Assembly: GCF_000741775.1 (NCBI RefSeq)
Contig: NZ_JGZR01000016.1
Span: 193 to 64,192 of the forward strand
Source: Bifidobacterium subtile
GTDB taxonomy: Bacteria > Actinomycetota > Actinomycetes > Actinomycetales > Bifidobacteriaceae
Direction of reading: 5' to 3'
Length of the DNA stretch: 64,000 nt
Position 1 is the stretch's first letter. Every line of letters starts with the position of its first letter. This document shows, piece by piece, positions 1 through 8,736 of this stretch. The translations under genes and the position numbers were made by a program. A model generated the notes under the pieces. That model saw only the letters and a list, made by a program, of their open reading frames with translations. It was not told the origin of the DNA and made no database searches.

Positions 1-3000
1 GCCGCGTCCATCGCCCCGAGCGTCCGCTCGGCGCCGACCCGCCGCGCCACCGACTCGTACAGGGGACGGGGCCCGCCGGGAGCGTCCACGCGCACGGCCG
101 CGTACCGCTGCGAGCGGCTGAGCGCGTCCCACGCGCGCAGCAACGCGTGCTCGTCCGCCCCGTCGGCGCGTATGGCGATCCTCTCCACGGCGGCGGGGCT
201 GATGGCGCGGGCGCGTTCGATCGCTCCGGCCGGGTTCGCGCTGCGCACCGTCGCGTACTCCCTGTCCCGCCCGATCTGGTCATGGGGCTGGCCTGCGGTC
301 ATGTCGATGAGCAGGGGCCGGCCGGACAGGAGCCTTCTGACGGTGCCGCCGTCGAAGCCGCGCGCGTCCTGGGCGGCGAGCCCGGGCAGCGCATCCGGGT
401 CGGGCGGCGTCGCCCGGTAGACTTCTATTCTTTGCTCCAGGCGTTCGCGCCACGCGTGGTCTCGCCATGCGTCCTGCGCTCCGGCTCCGGGCTTTCCCAA
501 TGGGTGCTCGAGGTCGTCGACGTCATTCTCGGCGCGGTACGCCTCGATCTGTTCGATGAGCCGCTCCCACTGCCGCCGGCCCGAGCCTCCGGACTCGGGG
601 GCGGGTCCGATGGCCTTGGTCCATGCGGGCGCGAGCCCCTTCTCGCCGTCGCGCGCCGTGCGTTCGGCCAGGCCGGGGGCGAGCATCGCCAGGCTCTGGT
701 TGGCCATGCTGGCCGCGTCTTTGACCCTCTGGCTCTCGTCCGGTCCGGCCTGAGCGTGCGCGTAGCGGCCCGCGACCCATGTGTTGCGCCCCGCGTCCCG
801 GTCGTTGATCTGCTCGTTCAATGCGCGGCGCACGCTGTTCGCCCCGCCCTGGATGCTGGTCCTGACGATGCGGTCGGCCTGCCGGCGGTCGATGAGCGAG
901 GCCTCACTGTAAGCGGCGACCATGCCTGTGAGGGACTGCGGGTCGCCGGCGAGCTGGCGCATGCGCTCGGGTCCGATGACCTGCTCTTCGAGCCGGCGTT
1001 CGGCCAGGAGCCTCGTGTAGTAGTCCCATTCGACGGCCAGCCGTTTGGGCTGGCGCATCGACTTCTCGTAGCGCTGCCGCCATGAGGTGGCGAGCTCGGA
1101 GCCGCCGCCCACGTCCATGACCTGGCCCAGTCGCAGCCTGGCCTGCTCGATGTCCTCGGGCAGCAGGTCGCCGGCCGTGTACCAGCGCTCCTTGTCGGGG
1201 GCGGGGCCCTGGCCCTTCCATTCCCTGCGCCCGTCCTGTTCGAGTCCGGGGCGCTTGCGCTGCTGCCAGAACGCTATCTCGTAGGAGTCCATGCCCTCGG
1301 TCCTCATGTCTTCGGGGTCTTTGACCGCGACGTAGCATTCGTTGCTCTGGCGTCCTCTGGTCATGCCCACGTAGAGCATGGAGCGGCTGAACGAGTCGGC
1401 CTCCGCGCTCAGGTACGTGTATGAGCGCTCCACGGTCCTGCCCTGTGAGCGCTGCGCGGTCATCGCGTACCCGCCCTCCGTGCTGGACTGCACGTAGGCT
1501 GCCGGCAGCGTCAGCGTGGCGGAGCGGTCGCCTCGCCGGTGCACGTCCAGGGAGCCGTCGTCGTTGACTCGTTCGACGGTCCAGATGTCGCTGTTGCGCA
1601 CGATGGTCCCGTCCGGCGTGCGCAGGCCGCGGTTGTTGGTTCGCGTGCACACCGCGTCGCCGCGCCCGGCGCTGCTCTTGTCGGACAGCGTGACGCGACG
1701 CTTCGAATCGACCAGCCCGAGATCCTGCAGCCTGCCGCTGATCGCGTCGTTGAGGTCTGCCATGTCCTGGTTGGTGGCGGTGACGAGGATCGAGTCGACG
1801 CCGCGGCTCAGGTCCGCGACCATGCGCTCCACGACGGCGCGCTCGGCGTCGGCCTCGCGCACGGCGTGGATGGCTCCGGCCTGCTCGTACTCGTCCAGGG
1901 CGGTGTACGTCTCCTTCTTCTTGTCCTTGATTCCTCGGCGCAGGTGCTCGGCGCGCACGGCCTCCCCGGGGTCGCGGAAGCGGAACACGGTGGTGAGCTC
2001 CTGGGCTCTGCCGTGGTCGACGAGCCAGCTGAACGCGCCGCTGCCCTCGCCGGGCGAGGACAATTGCATGCTGTCGCCCACCATGATGATCTTCGCGCCG
2101 TTCTCGGCGCACAGGCGGGACAGGAGCTCGACGCTCATGGTGTCGGCCATGCCGGCCTCGTCCACGATCACGATCCCGTTCCGGGGTATGCGCAGCGCGG
2201 CCGACTGGGCGCTGAGAGCGGCGACCTGCTCGCGGGCGGCGCGCCGGGCGGCGGGGGTCCGCGCTGCGCCCAGCCGCTCGTTCGCCCGGGCCAGGCGCGT
2301 CTGCAGGCTGCCGGTGCGCGCCTCGTAGAGGATCTTGGCGACGGTCTCGGTCTGGATGCCCAGGCTCTTCTTCAGTTCGCCCGCGCCGGCGGCGGTGGGG
2401 GCCAGGCCGAGCACGAGGCCTTCGCCCTGCAGCCGGCCGGCGCTGCGCACGACGGCGCGCAGGGTGGTGGTTTTGCCGGTTCCCGCCGCCCCGTTGAGCG
2501 CCACGATCATGCGCCCGTCGAGCAGCAGCCTCGTCGCGGCGGCGCTCTGGTCCTTGGCCAGCGGGTGCGCGGCTGCTGCCGATGCGGCCTCGACCGCGTC
2601 GGCGACCGCCTGCCGGTCGAGCTGGCGGGCGGGCTCGTACGTGGCGTCGGCGCGCTGGATGAACGCCTGCTCGGCGTCCAGCAGCTCGCGCGTGGCGAAC
2701 ACGAATCCCTCCTGGTCGTCGGTGACCGCGCGCCCGTTCCATCCGGTGATCCGCTCGTCCGCCTTCATGGATTCGCTGATCTCGTAGCGCTGCGCGGTCA
2801 GGGGCACCAGGCGCGCGGTCTCGACGCTGCACAGCGCGTCGATGAGCTCGTCCGCCTGCCCGTCGATGACGCGCACGCCGCGCACGAGGCGGGCCGCTTC
2901 GGCGCGCACGTTGTCCAGGGTGATGCGCGTGCGGTTCGCCTTCACGTTCTCGTGCAGCGCGCCGGTCACGCTCCTCTGGAGCTGTCCGCCCTGCTCTCGA

Positions 3001-4088
3001 ATGCTCTGGTCCAGGAGCGCGGAGAGCTGGCGCATCGCGTCCCTGTCGCGCAGCGCGGCGCGCACGTCGATCGCGCTGAAGCTCGCGCCGACGCATGAGC
3101 CGGCGAGCTGCGCGGGGTCGATGCCGTGCTCGCGCATGGCGCTCTGCCAGGAGTCCATGAGCTGGCTCAGGCTCAGCGGCTGCTTCGGCTTGGCCTTCCT
3201 CGTCTCGCGCCATGCCTGCCGGTCGAGCGCTTCGAGCCGCGCCTTCTCCACGGTGTCGCCCTTGCTCCTCGCGAGCTCGATGAGCTGCTTCTTCTTGTCG
3301 GCGATGCCGTTGTGCCGGCTGGAGAACGCCTCGATGAGCTCGTCGCTGACACCGTCGATCTCGTACACGCTGGCCTTGCTGTCGAGGCTTTCGCGCCGGT
3401 GCCATTGCACGCCCAGGCTCTGGGTGAGCTTGTCCATGAGCAGGTTCGTGTGCCGTTCGCTGATCGCGACGGCGGCGCGGAACGCGCTGCCGCCGTCCAG
3501 GGCGCCGGCCTTGCCGTCGGCGCGCTCCACGAGGTTGGAGATGAGGACGTGGTCGTGCAGGTGGGGGTCGTGGTCGCGCGAGTCCCAGTGCGTGTAGGCG
3601 ACGGCCACGACGCCCTTGGCGCGCTGCCGGACGACGCTCCCTCTGCCGGAGCGGGAGCTGGCGACGTGGGTCTCGAACCATGCGACGGATTCGCCCATGG
3701 CCTCCTTGTGGGCCTTCGTGATGGCGGCGCGCACGTCCTTGTCGCCGCTGGCCCACAGGATGTTGACGCTTTTGGGCATGTGGAAGGTCAGGTCGTAGCC
3801 GCCCACGACCTTGCCCGCCTTGATGCTCTCGTCGTTCATGCGCACGAGCTTCTTGCCGGTGTTGGGCTGGCGCAGCCCGTCGTAGAGGCGGTGCACCTGC
3901 TTGTTCGACGCCTGCGTTCCGGCCTTGAGGCCGTAGCGTCTCAGCCCGCTGCCGAGCCACACGCCGGGCGGGGTTCCCGGCGCGTTGTAGTAGTTGGCCA
4001 TGCCGCCGCCGTGGTCCGAGAGCACGCTGTCGACCGTGTTCTCGTAGTACTTGGAGGCGGTGCCGGCCATCAGCTTGGTGATGCTCAT
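1..4088 (-). CDS. MobF-family conjugative relaxase-helicase (TrwC/TraA-like), C-terminus cut by window edge
   Basis: Nicks the transfer origin and unwinds the transferred strand during conjugative mobilisation. This frame is open from the ATG to the window edge (1362 codons). Near the N-terminus there are tyrosines at 14-15 and the three-histidine metal motif HLHDH at about 176-180, followed by VLISN, as in TrwC. A RecD/TraI-type helicase follows: Walker A GAAGTGKT near residue 530, Walker B IVIVDEAGM, and a late AMTAQRSQGRT motif. The start overlaps the stop of the upstream gene as ATGA, so translation is probably coupled. MobF relaxases are often longer than 1,000 residues, so the missing part may be only the tail. 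A competing 1018-residue reading frame inside it is arginine-rich and spurious. Confidence 0.95.
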   Translation of the reverse strand, partial: MSITKLMAGTASKYYENTVDSVLSDHGGGMANYYNAPGTPPGVWLGSGLRRYGLKAGTQASNKQVHRLYDGLRQPNTGKKLVRMNDESIKAGKVVGGYDLTFHMPKSVNILWASGDKDVRAAITKAHKEAMGESVAWFETHVASSRSGRGSVVRQRAKGVVAVAYTHWDSRDHDPHLHDHVLISNLVERADGKAGALDGGSAFRAAVAISERHTNLLMDKLTQSLGVQWHRRESLDSKASVYEIDGVSDELIEAFSSRHNGIADKKKQLIELARSKGDTVEKARLEALDRQAWRETRKAKPKQPLSLSQLMDSWQSAMREHGIDPAQLAGSCVGASFSAIDVRAALRDRDAMRQLSALLDQSIREQGGQLQRSVTGALHENVKANRTRITLDNVRAEAARLVRGVRVIDGQADELIDALCSVETARLVPLTAQRYEISESMKADERITGWNGRAVTDDQEGFVFATRELLDAEQAFIQRADATYEPARQLDRQAVADAVEAASAAAAHPLAKDQSAAATRLLLDGRMIVALNGAAGTGKTTTLRAVVRSAGRLQGEGLVLGLAPTAAGAGELKKSLGIQTETVAKILYEARTGSLQTRLARANERLGAARTPAARRAAREQVAALSAQSAALRIPRNGIVIVDEAGMADTMSVELLSRLCAENGAKIIMVGDSMQLSSPGEGSGAFSWLVDHGRAQELTTVFRFRDPGEAVRAEHLRRGIKDKKKETYTALDEYEQAGAIHAVREADAERAVVERMVADLSRGVDSILVTATNQDMADLNDAISGRLQDLGLVDSKRRVTLSDKSSAGRGDAVCTRTNNRGLRTPDGTIVRNSDIWTVERVNDDGSLDVHRRGDRSATLTLPAAYVQSSTEGGYAMTAQRSQGRTVERSYTYLSAEADSFSRSMLYVGMTRGRQSNECYVAVKDPEDMRTEGMDSYEIAFWQQRKRPGLEQDGRREWKGQGPAPDKERWYTAGDLLPEDIEQARLRLGQVMDVGGGSELATSWRQRYEKSMRQPKRLAVEWDYYTRLLAERRLEEQVIGPERMRQLAGDPQSLTGMVAAYSEASLIDRRQADRIVRTSIQGGANSVRRALNEQINDRDAGRNTWVAGRYAHAQAGPDESQRVKDAASMANQSLAMLAPGLAERTARDGEKGLAPAWTKAIGPAPESGGSGRRQWERLIEQIEAYRAENDVDDLEHPLGKPGAGAQDAWRDHAWRERLEQRIEVYRATPPDPDALPGLAAQDARGFDGGTVRRLLSGRPLLIDMTAGQPHDQIGRDREYATVRSANPAGAIERARAISPAAVERIAIRADGADEHALLRAWDALSRSQRYAAVRVDAPGGPRPLYESVARRVGAERTLGAMDA

Positions 4089-4573
4089 TGCCACGAGGGC
4101 GCGTCCTCCCGTGGTCCGTCGCTGGTATCGGCGGGCTGCGCCTGAACTGCGTCGAGCGCAGCGTGATCCTGCTGGCTGATGCCGTTCCCGTCGCCGCCTT
4201 CCTGCGCCGGCGCGCCCTGCTCCTCGGCGTTCGGGACGCTTCCGGATTCGCCCGGCGCTGGCTCGCCCGGCGCTGAGTCCTCCTTCTTCCCGCTCTTGGC
4301 AGCTGGCCCCATCACCTCATCTCTGGCGCTGGCGATGGCCTGCGCGGTGGTGGCCAGGCCGTTGTCGCGGGCGTGCGAATCCGTCCACGAAAGCTCGTCG
4401 ATGCCTGCGCGCCGCACGTCGTCATAGGCCTTGATGGCTCTGGCGATGCCCGCCCGCCTGTGCTCCAATGTGCTGGCGAGCGTCCTGGCTATGCGTTGCA
4501 TCCTCTTCGCCTCGGCGAGCTTGTTTTGGAGCTTTTCGATCTCGGCTTCCATGGATTCGTTGTTCTGTTTCAT
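4085..4573 (-). CDS. relaxase-operon accessory protein with N-terminal coiled coil
   Basis: 162 residues, no family recognised. Residues 1 to about 60 are a heptad-rich helix (NNESMEAEIEKLQNKLAEAK), probably a coiled coil. The C-terminal half is acidic, Pro/Gly/Ala-rich and probably disordered. A good ribosome site (AGAAAGGA, 6 nt spacing) precedes the ATG. Its stop overlaps the relaxase start (ATGA), and the zinc-ribbon gene ends 24 bp upstream, so the three genes form one operon. By position it could help assemble the relaxosome, as small coiled-coil proteins do in other mobilisation operons, but this is inference only. Confidence 0.8.
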   Translation of the reverse strand: MKQNNESMEAEIEKLQNKLAEAKRMQRIARTLASTLEHRRAGIARAIKAYDDVRRAGIDELSWTDSHARDNGLATTAQAIASARDEVMGPAAKSGKKEDSAPGEPAPGESGSVPNAEEQGAPAQEGGDGNGISQQDHAALDAVQAQPADTSDGPREDAPSWQ

Positions 4574-4597
4574 TGTGGTTCCTTTCTATTGAAACGC

Positions 4598-5311
4598 TTA
4601 TTGGAAGGCCGGCCGGCCGTCTCTGAGGATGTCGAGATAGGGTCTGATCATGGGGTCGTCGTCGCCCAGCTCGACGCCGTACTGCTCCCGCTCGTACAGC
4701 TGCGCGTCCTCGAGGCCCCGCCATGCCTTCCAGTGCCGGCAGCGTTTGAGCATTGTGCTGCGCTCCTTGAGCTGCCGGTGTCTCATGGCTGTCTGCTCGT
4801 CGTGAGCGATGCCCCGCAGCTGCGCCTGGCGCCATTCGCGGCGCTGCTTCTGGTCCTGTTCGTCCAGGGCCTTCTCCTCTGCGATGACCTGCGCGGGCCG
4901 GTGGTCCTCGTACTCGTCGATGAGCTTGAGGAAGCCGCTGTGCCCGGCGAGCATCGGGTAGTTCGGGCTTCTGGTGTTCACGCCGAGCACGCCCCGGTCG
5001 AACATGAGGCGCATGTCCTCGCACGCTTTGGCGACGTCGAGCTGGAGGATGCGCAGCTGCCGGTACTGCTCGTCGTACTGCTCGCGCCATGACCCGTTCG
5101 CCGCCTCGCTGGCTTCGAGCCGGCGCTCCATCTCCTCGATCCGCGCCCGCGCCTCCTTCATCTCCTGTCGCGCGGCGCTGCCCTCGTGCTCGTAGTAGTA
5201 CTTCTTCTGGCACGCCTCGGAGTCGAAGCGTTTGAGCTCCCCGTTCCGGTTGAACTCGACGGGGAACTCCTTCCCGCACACGGGGCATACGCTCATTGCC
5301 TGCCCGCCCAT
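4598..5311 (-). CDS. zinc-ribbon protein of the mobilisation operon
   Basis: 237 residues. The N-terminus has CPVC at residues 9-12, then Cys34 and His42, a plausible zinc site. A long charged helix with repeated Glu/Arg/Gln follows (about 45-120), then an Arg/Gln-rich C-terminal part. The start at 5311 was chosen because AAGGAAG lies 7 nt upstream; an in-frame ATG 16 codons earlier has no such site. First gene of the operon that leads into the relaxase. Possibly a DNA-binding auxiliary for relaxation or operon control. No named family recognised. Confidence 0.8.
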   Translation of the reverse strand: MGGQAMSVCPVCGKEFPVEFNRNGELKRFDSEACQKKYYYEHEGSAARQEMKEARARIEEMERRLEASEAANGSWREQYDEQYRQLRILQLDVAKACEDMRLMFDRGVLGVNTRSPNYPMLAGHSGFLKLIDEYEDHRPAQVIAEEKALDEQDQKQRREWRQAQLRGIAHDEQTAMRHRQLKERSTMLKRCRHWKAWRGLEDAQLYEREQYGVELGDDDPMIRPYLDILRDGRPAFQ

Positions 5312-5375
5312 GTTCACACTTCCTTCACATTCGTTTTCCTCTTTCGAGGCTGTTCCCATTCAACCTAAATCGCCT

Positions 5376-5391
5376 TCCGCGGATCCGCGGA
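5376..5391. repeat. perfect 16 bp palindrome upstream of the mobilisation operon
   Basis: TCCGCGGATCCGCGGA is fully self-complementary and lies 65 bp upstream of the first mobilisation gene. The next 130 bp contain repeated TTTCGGC and GGCTTA words and are less GC-rich than the genes around them. Candidate operator or part of a transfer origin; no nic site could be recognised. Confidence 0.45.
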
Positions 5392-5482
5392 GCGCATGCG
5401 TCACTGTTTCCCGACTGCGACGGCTGGAGCCTTCCGCCGTTTCGCACTGCGTCGTTTTCGGCCTTAAGCCGTTTAAGATGGC

Positions 5483-5647
5483 TTATTTCGGCTTTATTCC
5501 GCCGTTTCCGGCCGTTTTTGCTCCTTGGGAGCAAGAAGTGCATTGATCGATTTTCATGGTTTTCGATGAAAGCTCTGCTAGATCATCTGAAAAATCTGAT
5601 TTCGTTTCTGCTTGCTTCTCGTATAATTCTGCTCTGACTGTGCTCAT
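5483..5647 (-). CDS. possible small protein, 54 residues, unknown
   Basis: An open frame begins MSTVRAELYEKQ and ends GGIKPK. It contains a CTSC motif near the C-terminus. Only a weak GAGAA sits upstream, and the frame could be extended by 31 codons to 5740. The segment 5312 to 5767 has no stronger candidate. Base composition is lower in GC than its neighbours. It may be non-coding leader or transfer-origin sequence instead. Confidence 0.25.
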   Translation of the reverse strand: MSTVRAELYEKQAETKSDFSDDLAELSSKTMKIDQCTSCSQGAKTAGNGGIKPK

Positions 5648-5767
5648 GATTGTGTTCTCGTTCTCACTTGATTCCTGTGGTGATGGTTCGTCTGCTGCTG
5701 TGATTGTTTGCTTGTGGCGTTGTGCTGTGGTGACCGTCATGCTCGTGCTGCAAGAGCGGTGGCGCGG

Positions 5768-5804
5768 AAAAAAATTCGGGCCGTCTGCGTGTGCAAACGG
5801 CCCG
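5768..5804 (-). terminator. Rho-independent terminator after the 89-residue gene
   Basis: On the minus strand an 8 bp perfect stem, CGGGCCGT with ACGGCCCG, is followed at once by AATTTTTTT. It lies 30 bp past the stop at 5834 and ends the minus-strand transcription unit coming from 6978. Confidence 0.85.
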
Positions 5805-5833
5805 TGTCGGGGTGGCGTTGGTTTTTCTATATG

Positions 5834-6103
5834 CTACTGGCTGTCTTGCTGGTCGAGGTGGTCGCACAGCGCGTCCAGATCCTCGAACCCGTATTTGCGC
5901 GCGATGGCATCGGCCTCGCGGCGCAGCCGGTCGGCTTCGCTGTGGAAGCCGCCGTCTCCGAGGTCGGCGTCCTCGGCGGCTTCCGCCGCATAGTTGTCGG
6001 CCCAGTCCGCCCGGCTGATCAGTTCTTCGACGCGTGCGCTGTCCTCCTTCGTGATGGTGGCCGGCCGCCCGACGCTCCCGCTGCTTGCCTGTCCTTCGTT
6101 CAT
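5834..6103 (-). CDS. small acidic hypothetical protein
   Basis: 89 residues, starting MNEGQASSGSVGRPATITKED. Asp/Glu-rich with predicted helices (residues 20-45 and 58-88). No family recognised. Its ATG overlaps the stop of the upstream gene (ATGA), so the pair is translationally coupled. Followed by a strong terminator, making it the last gene of its unit. The GRPATI segment resembles the start of short DNA-binding helices but is too little to assign a function. Confidence 0.75.
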   Translation of the reverse strand: MNEGQASSGSVGRPATITKEDSARVEELISRADWADNYAAEAAEDADLGDGGFHSEADRLRREADAIARKYGFEDLDALCDHLDQQDSQ

Positions 6104-6978
6104 GATTGCTCCTTCGGTGTCTCTGGCTGGTTTTGGTTTGTCGTCTGCTGGCATTGGGCGAGGATGGCGCGGATGGCGCAGGCGCTGCCGCCAGTCGTCT
6201 TGCGCTGCCAGCGGGTCAGTCGGGGCGAGTAGTGGAAGCCGTGGCGCTTCAGCGTGCCGCGCGTTGCTTCGCCGGGCTTGGCGTCGAACTGGAAGTACGT
6301 GTATCCTTCCTCGCCGTCCTGCACGAGCGTGAAGGGTTCGCCCGCCGGCATGGTGCCGGCCTGCTCCTCGCGTCCGGCGGCCTTGTGGCGTCGGATACTT
6401 TCGATGCGCTGGCGTATGCGGCGCATGTTCGCGTTGTTGTTGCTCAGCGTGAAGGACTCGTAGGGCGCTGGCTCGTTGCTGGCGCGGGCTTTCTTGTTGG
6501 CCTGCTTCATTTCCGTCTGCCTGGCCTCGAGCCGGGCGAGCTTTTCTGCGAGCAGCTGCTCGGCGTTGTCCTGCGTGCTGCTGATGCTGCTGCCGCACGC
6601 GAGGATCGCGGCGCGCGTCCTCTCGAGCTGTTCGTCCTGCTGCGCATAGCGGCGCATCATGCTGTCGGTTCGCCTGGCCATTTTCTCGGCCGGGTAGTTC
6701 GCGGATCCGGTGAGCATCACGCTGGGGATTCGCGCGCTGCGCTCGTTAAACTCGTTGGTCTGCGTGGCGAGGATCGCGGCGTACCGGTCGGCCAGCCGGT
6801 CGATTCGCTCGTGGTAGCTCTCGTCCACTTCCTGCTTGCGCTGCTCGGCGAGCTGGCGTATCTCCTGCACGGCCTGCTCGTGTTCGCTGGTGGCGCTGCC
6901 TTCCCGGTAGCCTGCGAGGCTGCGTGCCTGCTTCGCCTGTCGGGCCGCGCTCTCGCTGATTGCCTGTGCTGTGTTCAT
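6100..6978 (-). CDS. mobile-element protein with coiled coil and C-terminal polyvalent-type domain
   Basis: 292 residues from MNTAQAISES. The start was chosen for AGGAG 8 nt upstream; the longer frame runs into the upstream repeat module. Residues about 15-190 are a Gln/Glu/Arg-rich helical rod. The last 70 residues (FTLVQDGEEGYTYFQF, then LKRHGFHYSPRLTRWQR and TGGSACAIRAIL) look like a small alpha/beta domain that often terminates large polyvalent plasmid and phage proteins. Function unknown. Expressed from the module at 7005-7155 and coupled to the 89-residue gene downstream. Confidence 0.8.
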   Translation of the reverse strand: MNTAQAISESAARQAKQARSLAGYREGSATSEHEQAVQEIRQLAEQRKQEVDESYHERIDRLADRYAAILATQTNEFNERSARIPSVMLTGSANYPAEKMARRTDSMMRRYAQQDEQLERTRAAILACGSSISSTQDNAEQLLAEKLARLEARQTEMKQANKKARASNEPAPYESFTLSNNNANMRRIRQRIESIRRHKAAGREEQAGTMPAGEPFTLVQDGEEGYTYFQFDAKPGEATRGTLKRHGFHYSPRLTRWQRKTTGGSACAIRAILAQCQQTTNQNQPETPKEQS

Positions 6979-6984
6979 GTCGTG

Positions 6985-7288
6985 TGCTCCTTGTGCTCCC
7001 TGTTTTTTCTTTTTGGCCGGTTGGTCAAGCGAAGCGTTATCGAACAAAGCGGGTTCCGTCAAGCAACGCTCGCGGTGTTGTTCCGGCGCGTGTTGCTTGA
7101 CGGGTTCCGCGACTTCGATATGATCCAAGGCGAAGCCGACCGGCCAAAAAGAAAATCCGGGACGGCGGGCGAAGCCCGCTCCTCTCGACGGCGGCCGCGG
7201 CCGCTGTCGGCTCCGGCCCTATTCGGCCGGGGCGCGCGCCAGGATGGCGCTCCGCCTTCGCCTGCCGTCCGGCGAAGTGCCGGCTTCG
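6985..7288. repeat. about 300 bp direct repeat, copy A
   Basis: Closely matches 8340-8641 in the same orientation, from the ribosome-site region of the downstream gene through the promoter module and into GC-rich hairpins. Differences cluster in the inner arms of the dyad. Both copies lie immediately upstream of a minus-strand gene. Confidence 0.9.
7005..7155. promoter_or_regulatory. dyad-symmetric divergent promoter module A
   Basis: Perfect 17 bp inverted arms (7005-7021 and 7139-7155) enclose two back-to-back promoters. Plus strand: TTGACG at 7097-7102, 16 bp, TATGAT at 7119-7124. Minus strand: TTGACG at 7062-7057, 17 bp, then TAACGC. An inner arm GTCAAGCAAC pairs with GTTGCTTGAC. The minus promoter serves the gene starting at 6978. 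The plus promoter reads into a gene-free stretch. Confidence 0.75.
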
Positions 7289-7380
7289 AGTCCCGCCCGT
7301 TTCCCGGGCGGGCGAGAAACGGCATCGGCGCGGCCGGGCGGAGTCCGGCTGGCGGGGCCGGATGCCGCTGGCGGGGGCTG
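7131..7380 (+). ncRNA. candidate structured transcript from module A
   Basis: Downstream of the plus promoter there is no credible ORF but a run of GC-rich hairpins, such as GGCGGGC/GCCCGC, CCGGCC/GGCCGG and GCCCGCCCG/CGGGCGGGC, up to the convergent stop of the next gene. The first half is shared with the copy at 8486. No terminator T-tract was found, so the 3' end is a guess. Confidence 0.4.
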
Positions 7381-7381
7381 G

Positions 7382-7993
7382 CTAGTCGAGGGCTCTTTCG
7401 AGGCTCGCGCATATGATGCCGTCGCGCGTGCTGTAGTCGCGTGCGGGCGCGAGTTCGTAGGCTATGTACTGCTCGCCCACCTGCTTGCACAGTTCGAGCG
7501 CTCGGCGTGCGGCCGGGGCCAGCACGAGCATGTCCATGTCGTCGTCGTCGAGCTCGTCGAACCCCTTGGCGTCCAGCTTGCTCTGCGCGGCGTCGAGGTC
7601 GGCTTGAAGCTGCTGGTCGCTGGCTTGGCCGCCGTGGCGCGCGCAGAGCTTGGAGAACACGCGGGCGGCTTCGCGTTCGGCCGGGGTGGTGGCGATGTGC
7701 GTGAGCTGGCCGAGGCTCGGCACGGCGTACAGCCTGGACGTGGGTATGGCGATGGTGATGTCGGCGCTCCACGCGCTGCCGCCGGTTCCGTAGTCGCGGG
7801 TGCGGCAGCTGATGGCGTAGTCCTTGGGGATGCTCCCGTTTCTTTGCAGCGTCTTGATGTCCTTGCGCATGGCGGCGACACGCTGCTTGGCCGTCTTGCT
7901 CGGGTCGTACTTGCCGCCGGTGTATCGTATGCCGTCCTTGTGGCTGTTGGTTACGGTCGGCTGCGCGATGTCAGGCGAGGTGGGTGCGTTCAT
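7382..7993 (-). CDS. LPD29-like mobile-element protein
   Basis: 203 residues. Residues 23 to about 85 (YTGGKYDPSKTAKQRVAAM, then a stretch ending in SADITIAIP) match the pattern of LPD29, a small domain of large polyvalent plasmid and phage proteins: a helix with RKDIK followed by beta strands containing ISCRTRDYGTGGS. The rest is helical and acidic (DELDDDDMDML). Molecular role unknown. The ribosome site AAGGAGCACACGAC is nearly the same as that of the 292-residue gene. It follows the small membrane-protein gene by 30 bp and shares its promoter module. Confidence 0.75.
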   Translation of the reverse strand: MNAPTSPDIAQPTVTNSHKDGIRYTGGKYDPSKTAKQRVAAMRKDIKTLQRNGSIPKDYAISCRTRDYGTGGSAWSADITIAIPTSRLYAVPSLGQLTHIATTPAEREAARVFSKLCARHGGQASDQQLQADLDAAQSKLDAKGFDELDDDDMDMLVLAPAARRALELCKQVGEQYIAYELAPARDYSTRDGIICASLERALD

Positions 7994-8023
7994 GTCGTGT
8001 GCTCCTTCGGTTTGCGAGTGGGG

Positions 8024-8332
8024 TTACTTGCTGTGCTTGCTGGTCGCGATGCTGAGCAGCGCTGCGGCGACGGCGGATGCCGTGGCGATGCCGGCGATGA
8101 GCGTGGGCCAGCCGCCGAGCGCGGCGTTTGCCTTCGCGATGAAGAGGTGCAGCGTCAGATAGCGCATACGCAGTTCATGCCAGCGCCGGCAGCGTGCATA
8201 ATGACGCGACTTCTTCGCCCAGTAGCGCTCTTGTTGCTCCAGTTGGCTGTCCGTCAGCTTGGGCGGCACGGCCGGCCAAAGGTATGCGTTGTTTGCGGTT
8301 CCCATGCAATTTGGCGAGGTGGCTGCGTTCAT
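8024..8332 (-). CDS. small membrane protein
   Basis: 102 residues. A basic, aromatic-rich N-terminal part (RYWAKKSRHYARCRRWHELR) precedes one hydrophobic segment at about residues 73-96 (WPTLIAGIATASAVAAALLS). No family recognised. The start codon context AAGGAG plus 8 nt is strong. Its first codons (MNAATSPN) resemble those of the next gene (MNAPTSPD), so the leader and start region were probably duplicated together. Single-spanning basic proteins of this size in mobile elements sometimes act in exclusion or toxin roles, which cannot be shown here. Confidence 0.75.
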   Translation of the reverse strand: MNAATSPNCMGTANNAYLWPAVPPKLTDSQLEQQERYWAKKSRHYARCRRWHELRMRYLTLHLFIAKANAALGGWPTLIAGIATASAVAAALLSIATSKHSK

Positions 8333-8339
8333 GATGTGC

Positions 8340-8641
8340 GCTCCTTGTGCTCCCTGTTTTTTCTTTTTGGCCGGTTGGTCAAGCGAAGCGTTACCGGCCA
8401 AAGCGGGTTCCGTCATAAGAACACGCGCGGCGTTGTTCCGGCGCGTGGGCGTTGACGGGTTCCGCGACGCCGGTATGATCCAAGGCGAAGCCGACCGGCC
8501 AAAAAGAAAATCCGGGACGGCGGGCGAAGCCCGCTCCTCTCGACGGCGGCCGCGGCCGCCGTCGGCACCGGCCCTATTCGGCCGGGGCGCGCGCCGCAAG
8601 GCGCTCCGCCTTCGCCCGTCGTCCGGCGAAGTGCCGGCGCG
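8340..8641. repeat. about 300 bp direct repeat, copy B
   Basis: Second copy of the repeat at 6985-7288. The outer arms and both promoters are conserved. The inner arms have changed to GTCATAAGAACACGC and GCGTGGGCGTTGAC and still pair in part. Confidence 0.9.
8359..8510. promoter_or_regulatory. dyad-symmetric divergent promoter module B
   Basis: The same 17 bp arms at 8359-8375 and 8494-8510. Plus promoter: TTGACG 8452-8457, 16 bp, TATGAT 8474-8479. The minus strand reads toward the gene starting at 8332 through TATGACG and TAACGC. Confidence 0.75.
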
Positions 8642-8736
8642 GAGATCCGTCCCCTCGCGGGATGGTCGACGGGTCGGCCTGGGCGCGAGGGCAGGCCGGG
8701 GGTCCCGCTGCGGACTCCCGGCCCTTGGACTTGCTC
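8486..8736 (+). ncRNA. candidate structured transcript from module B
   Basis: Lies between the plus promoter of module B and the convergent stop of the ParB-like gene. Its first 150 nt match the candidate transcript of module A. The region is free of likely genes and has strong GC hairpins. Confidence 0.4.

Noticed and set aside
147-3098. Long plus-strand frames over the relaxase
   Set aside because: Typical high-GC antisense frames with Val/Gly/Leu/Asp-rich content and no motifs.
904-3960. 1018-residue minus-strand frame
   Set aside because: Extremely Arg/Gly/His-rich; it is a shadow of the relaxase, which reads in another minus-strand frame and shows real motifs.
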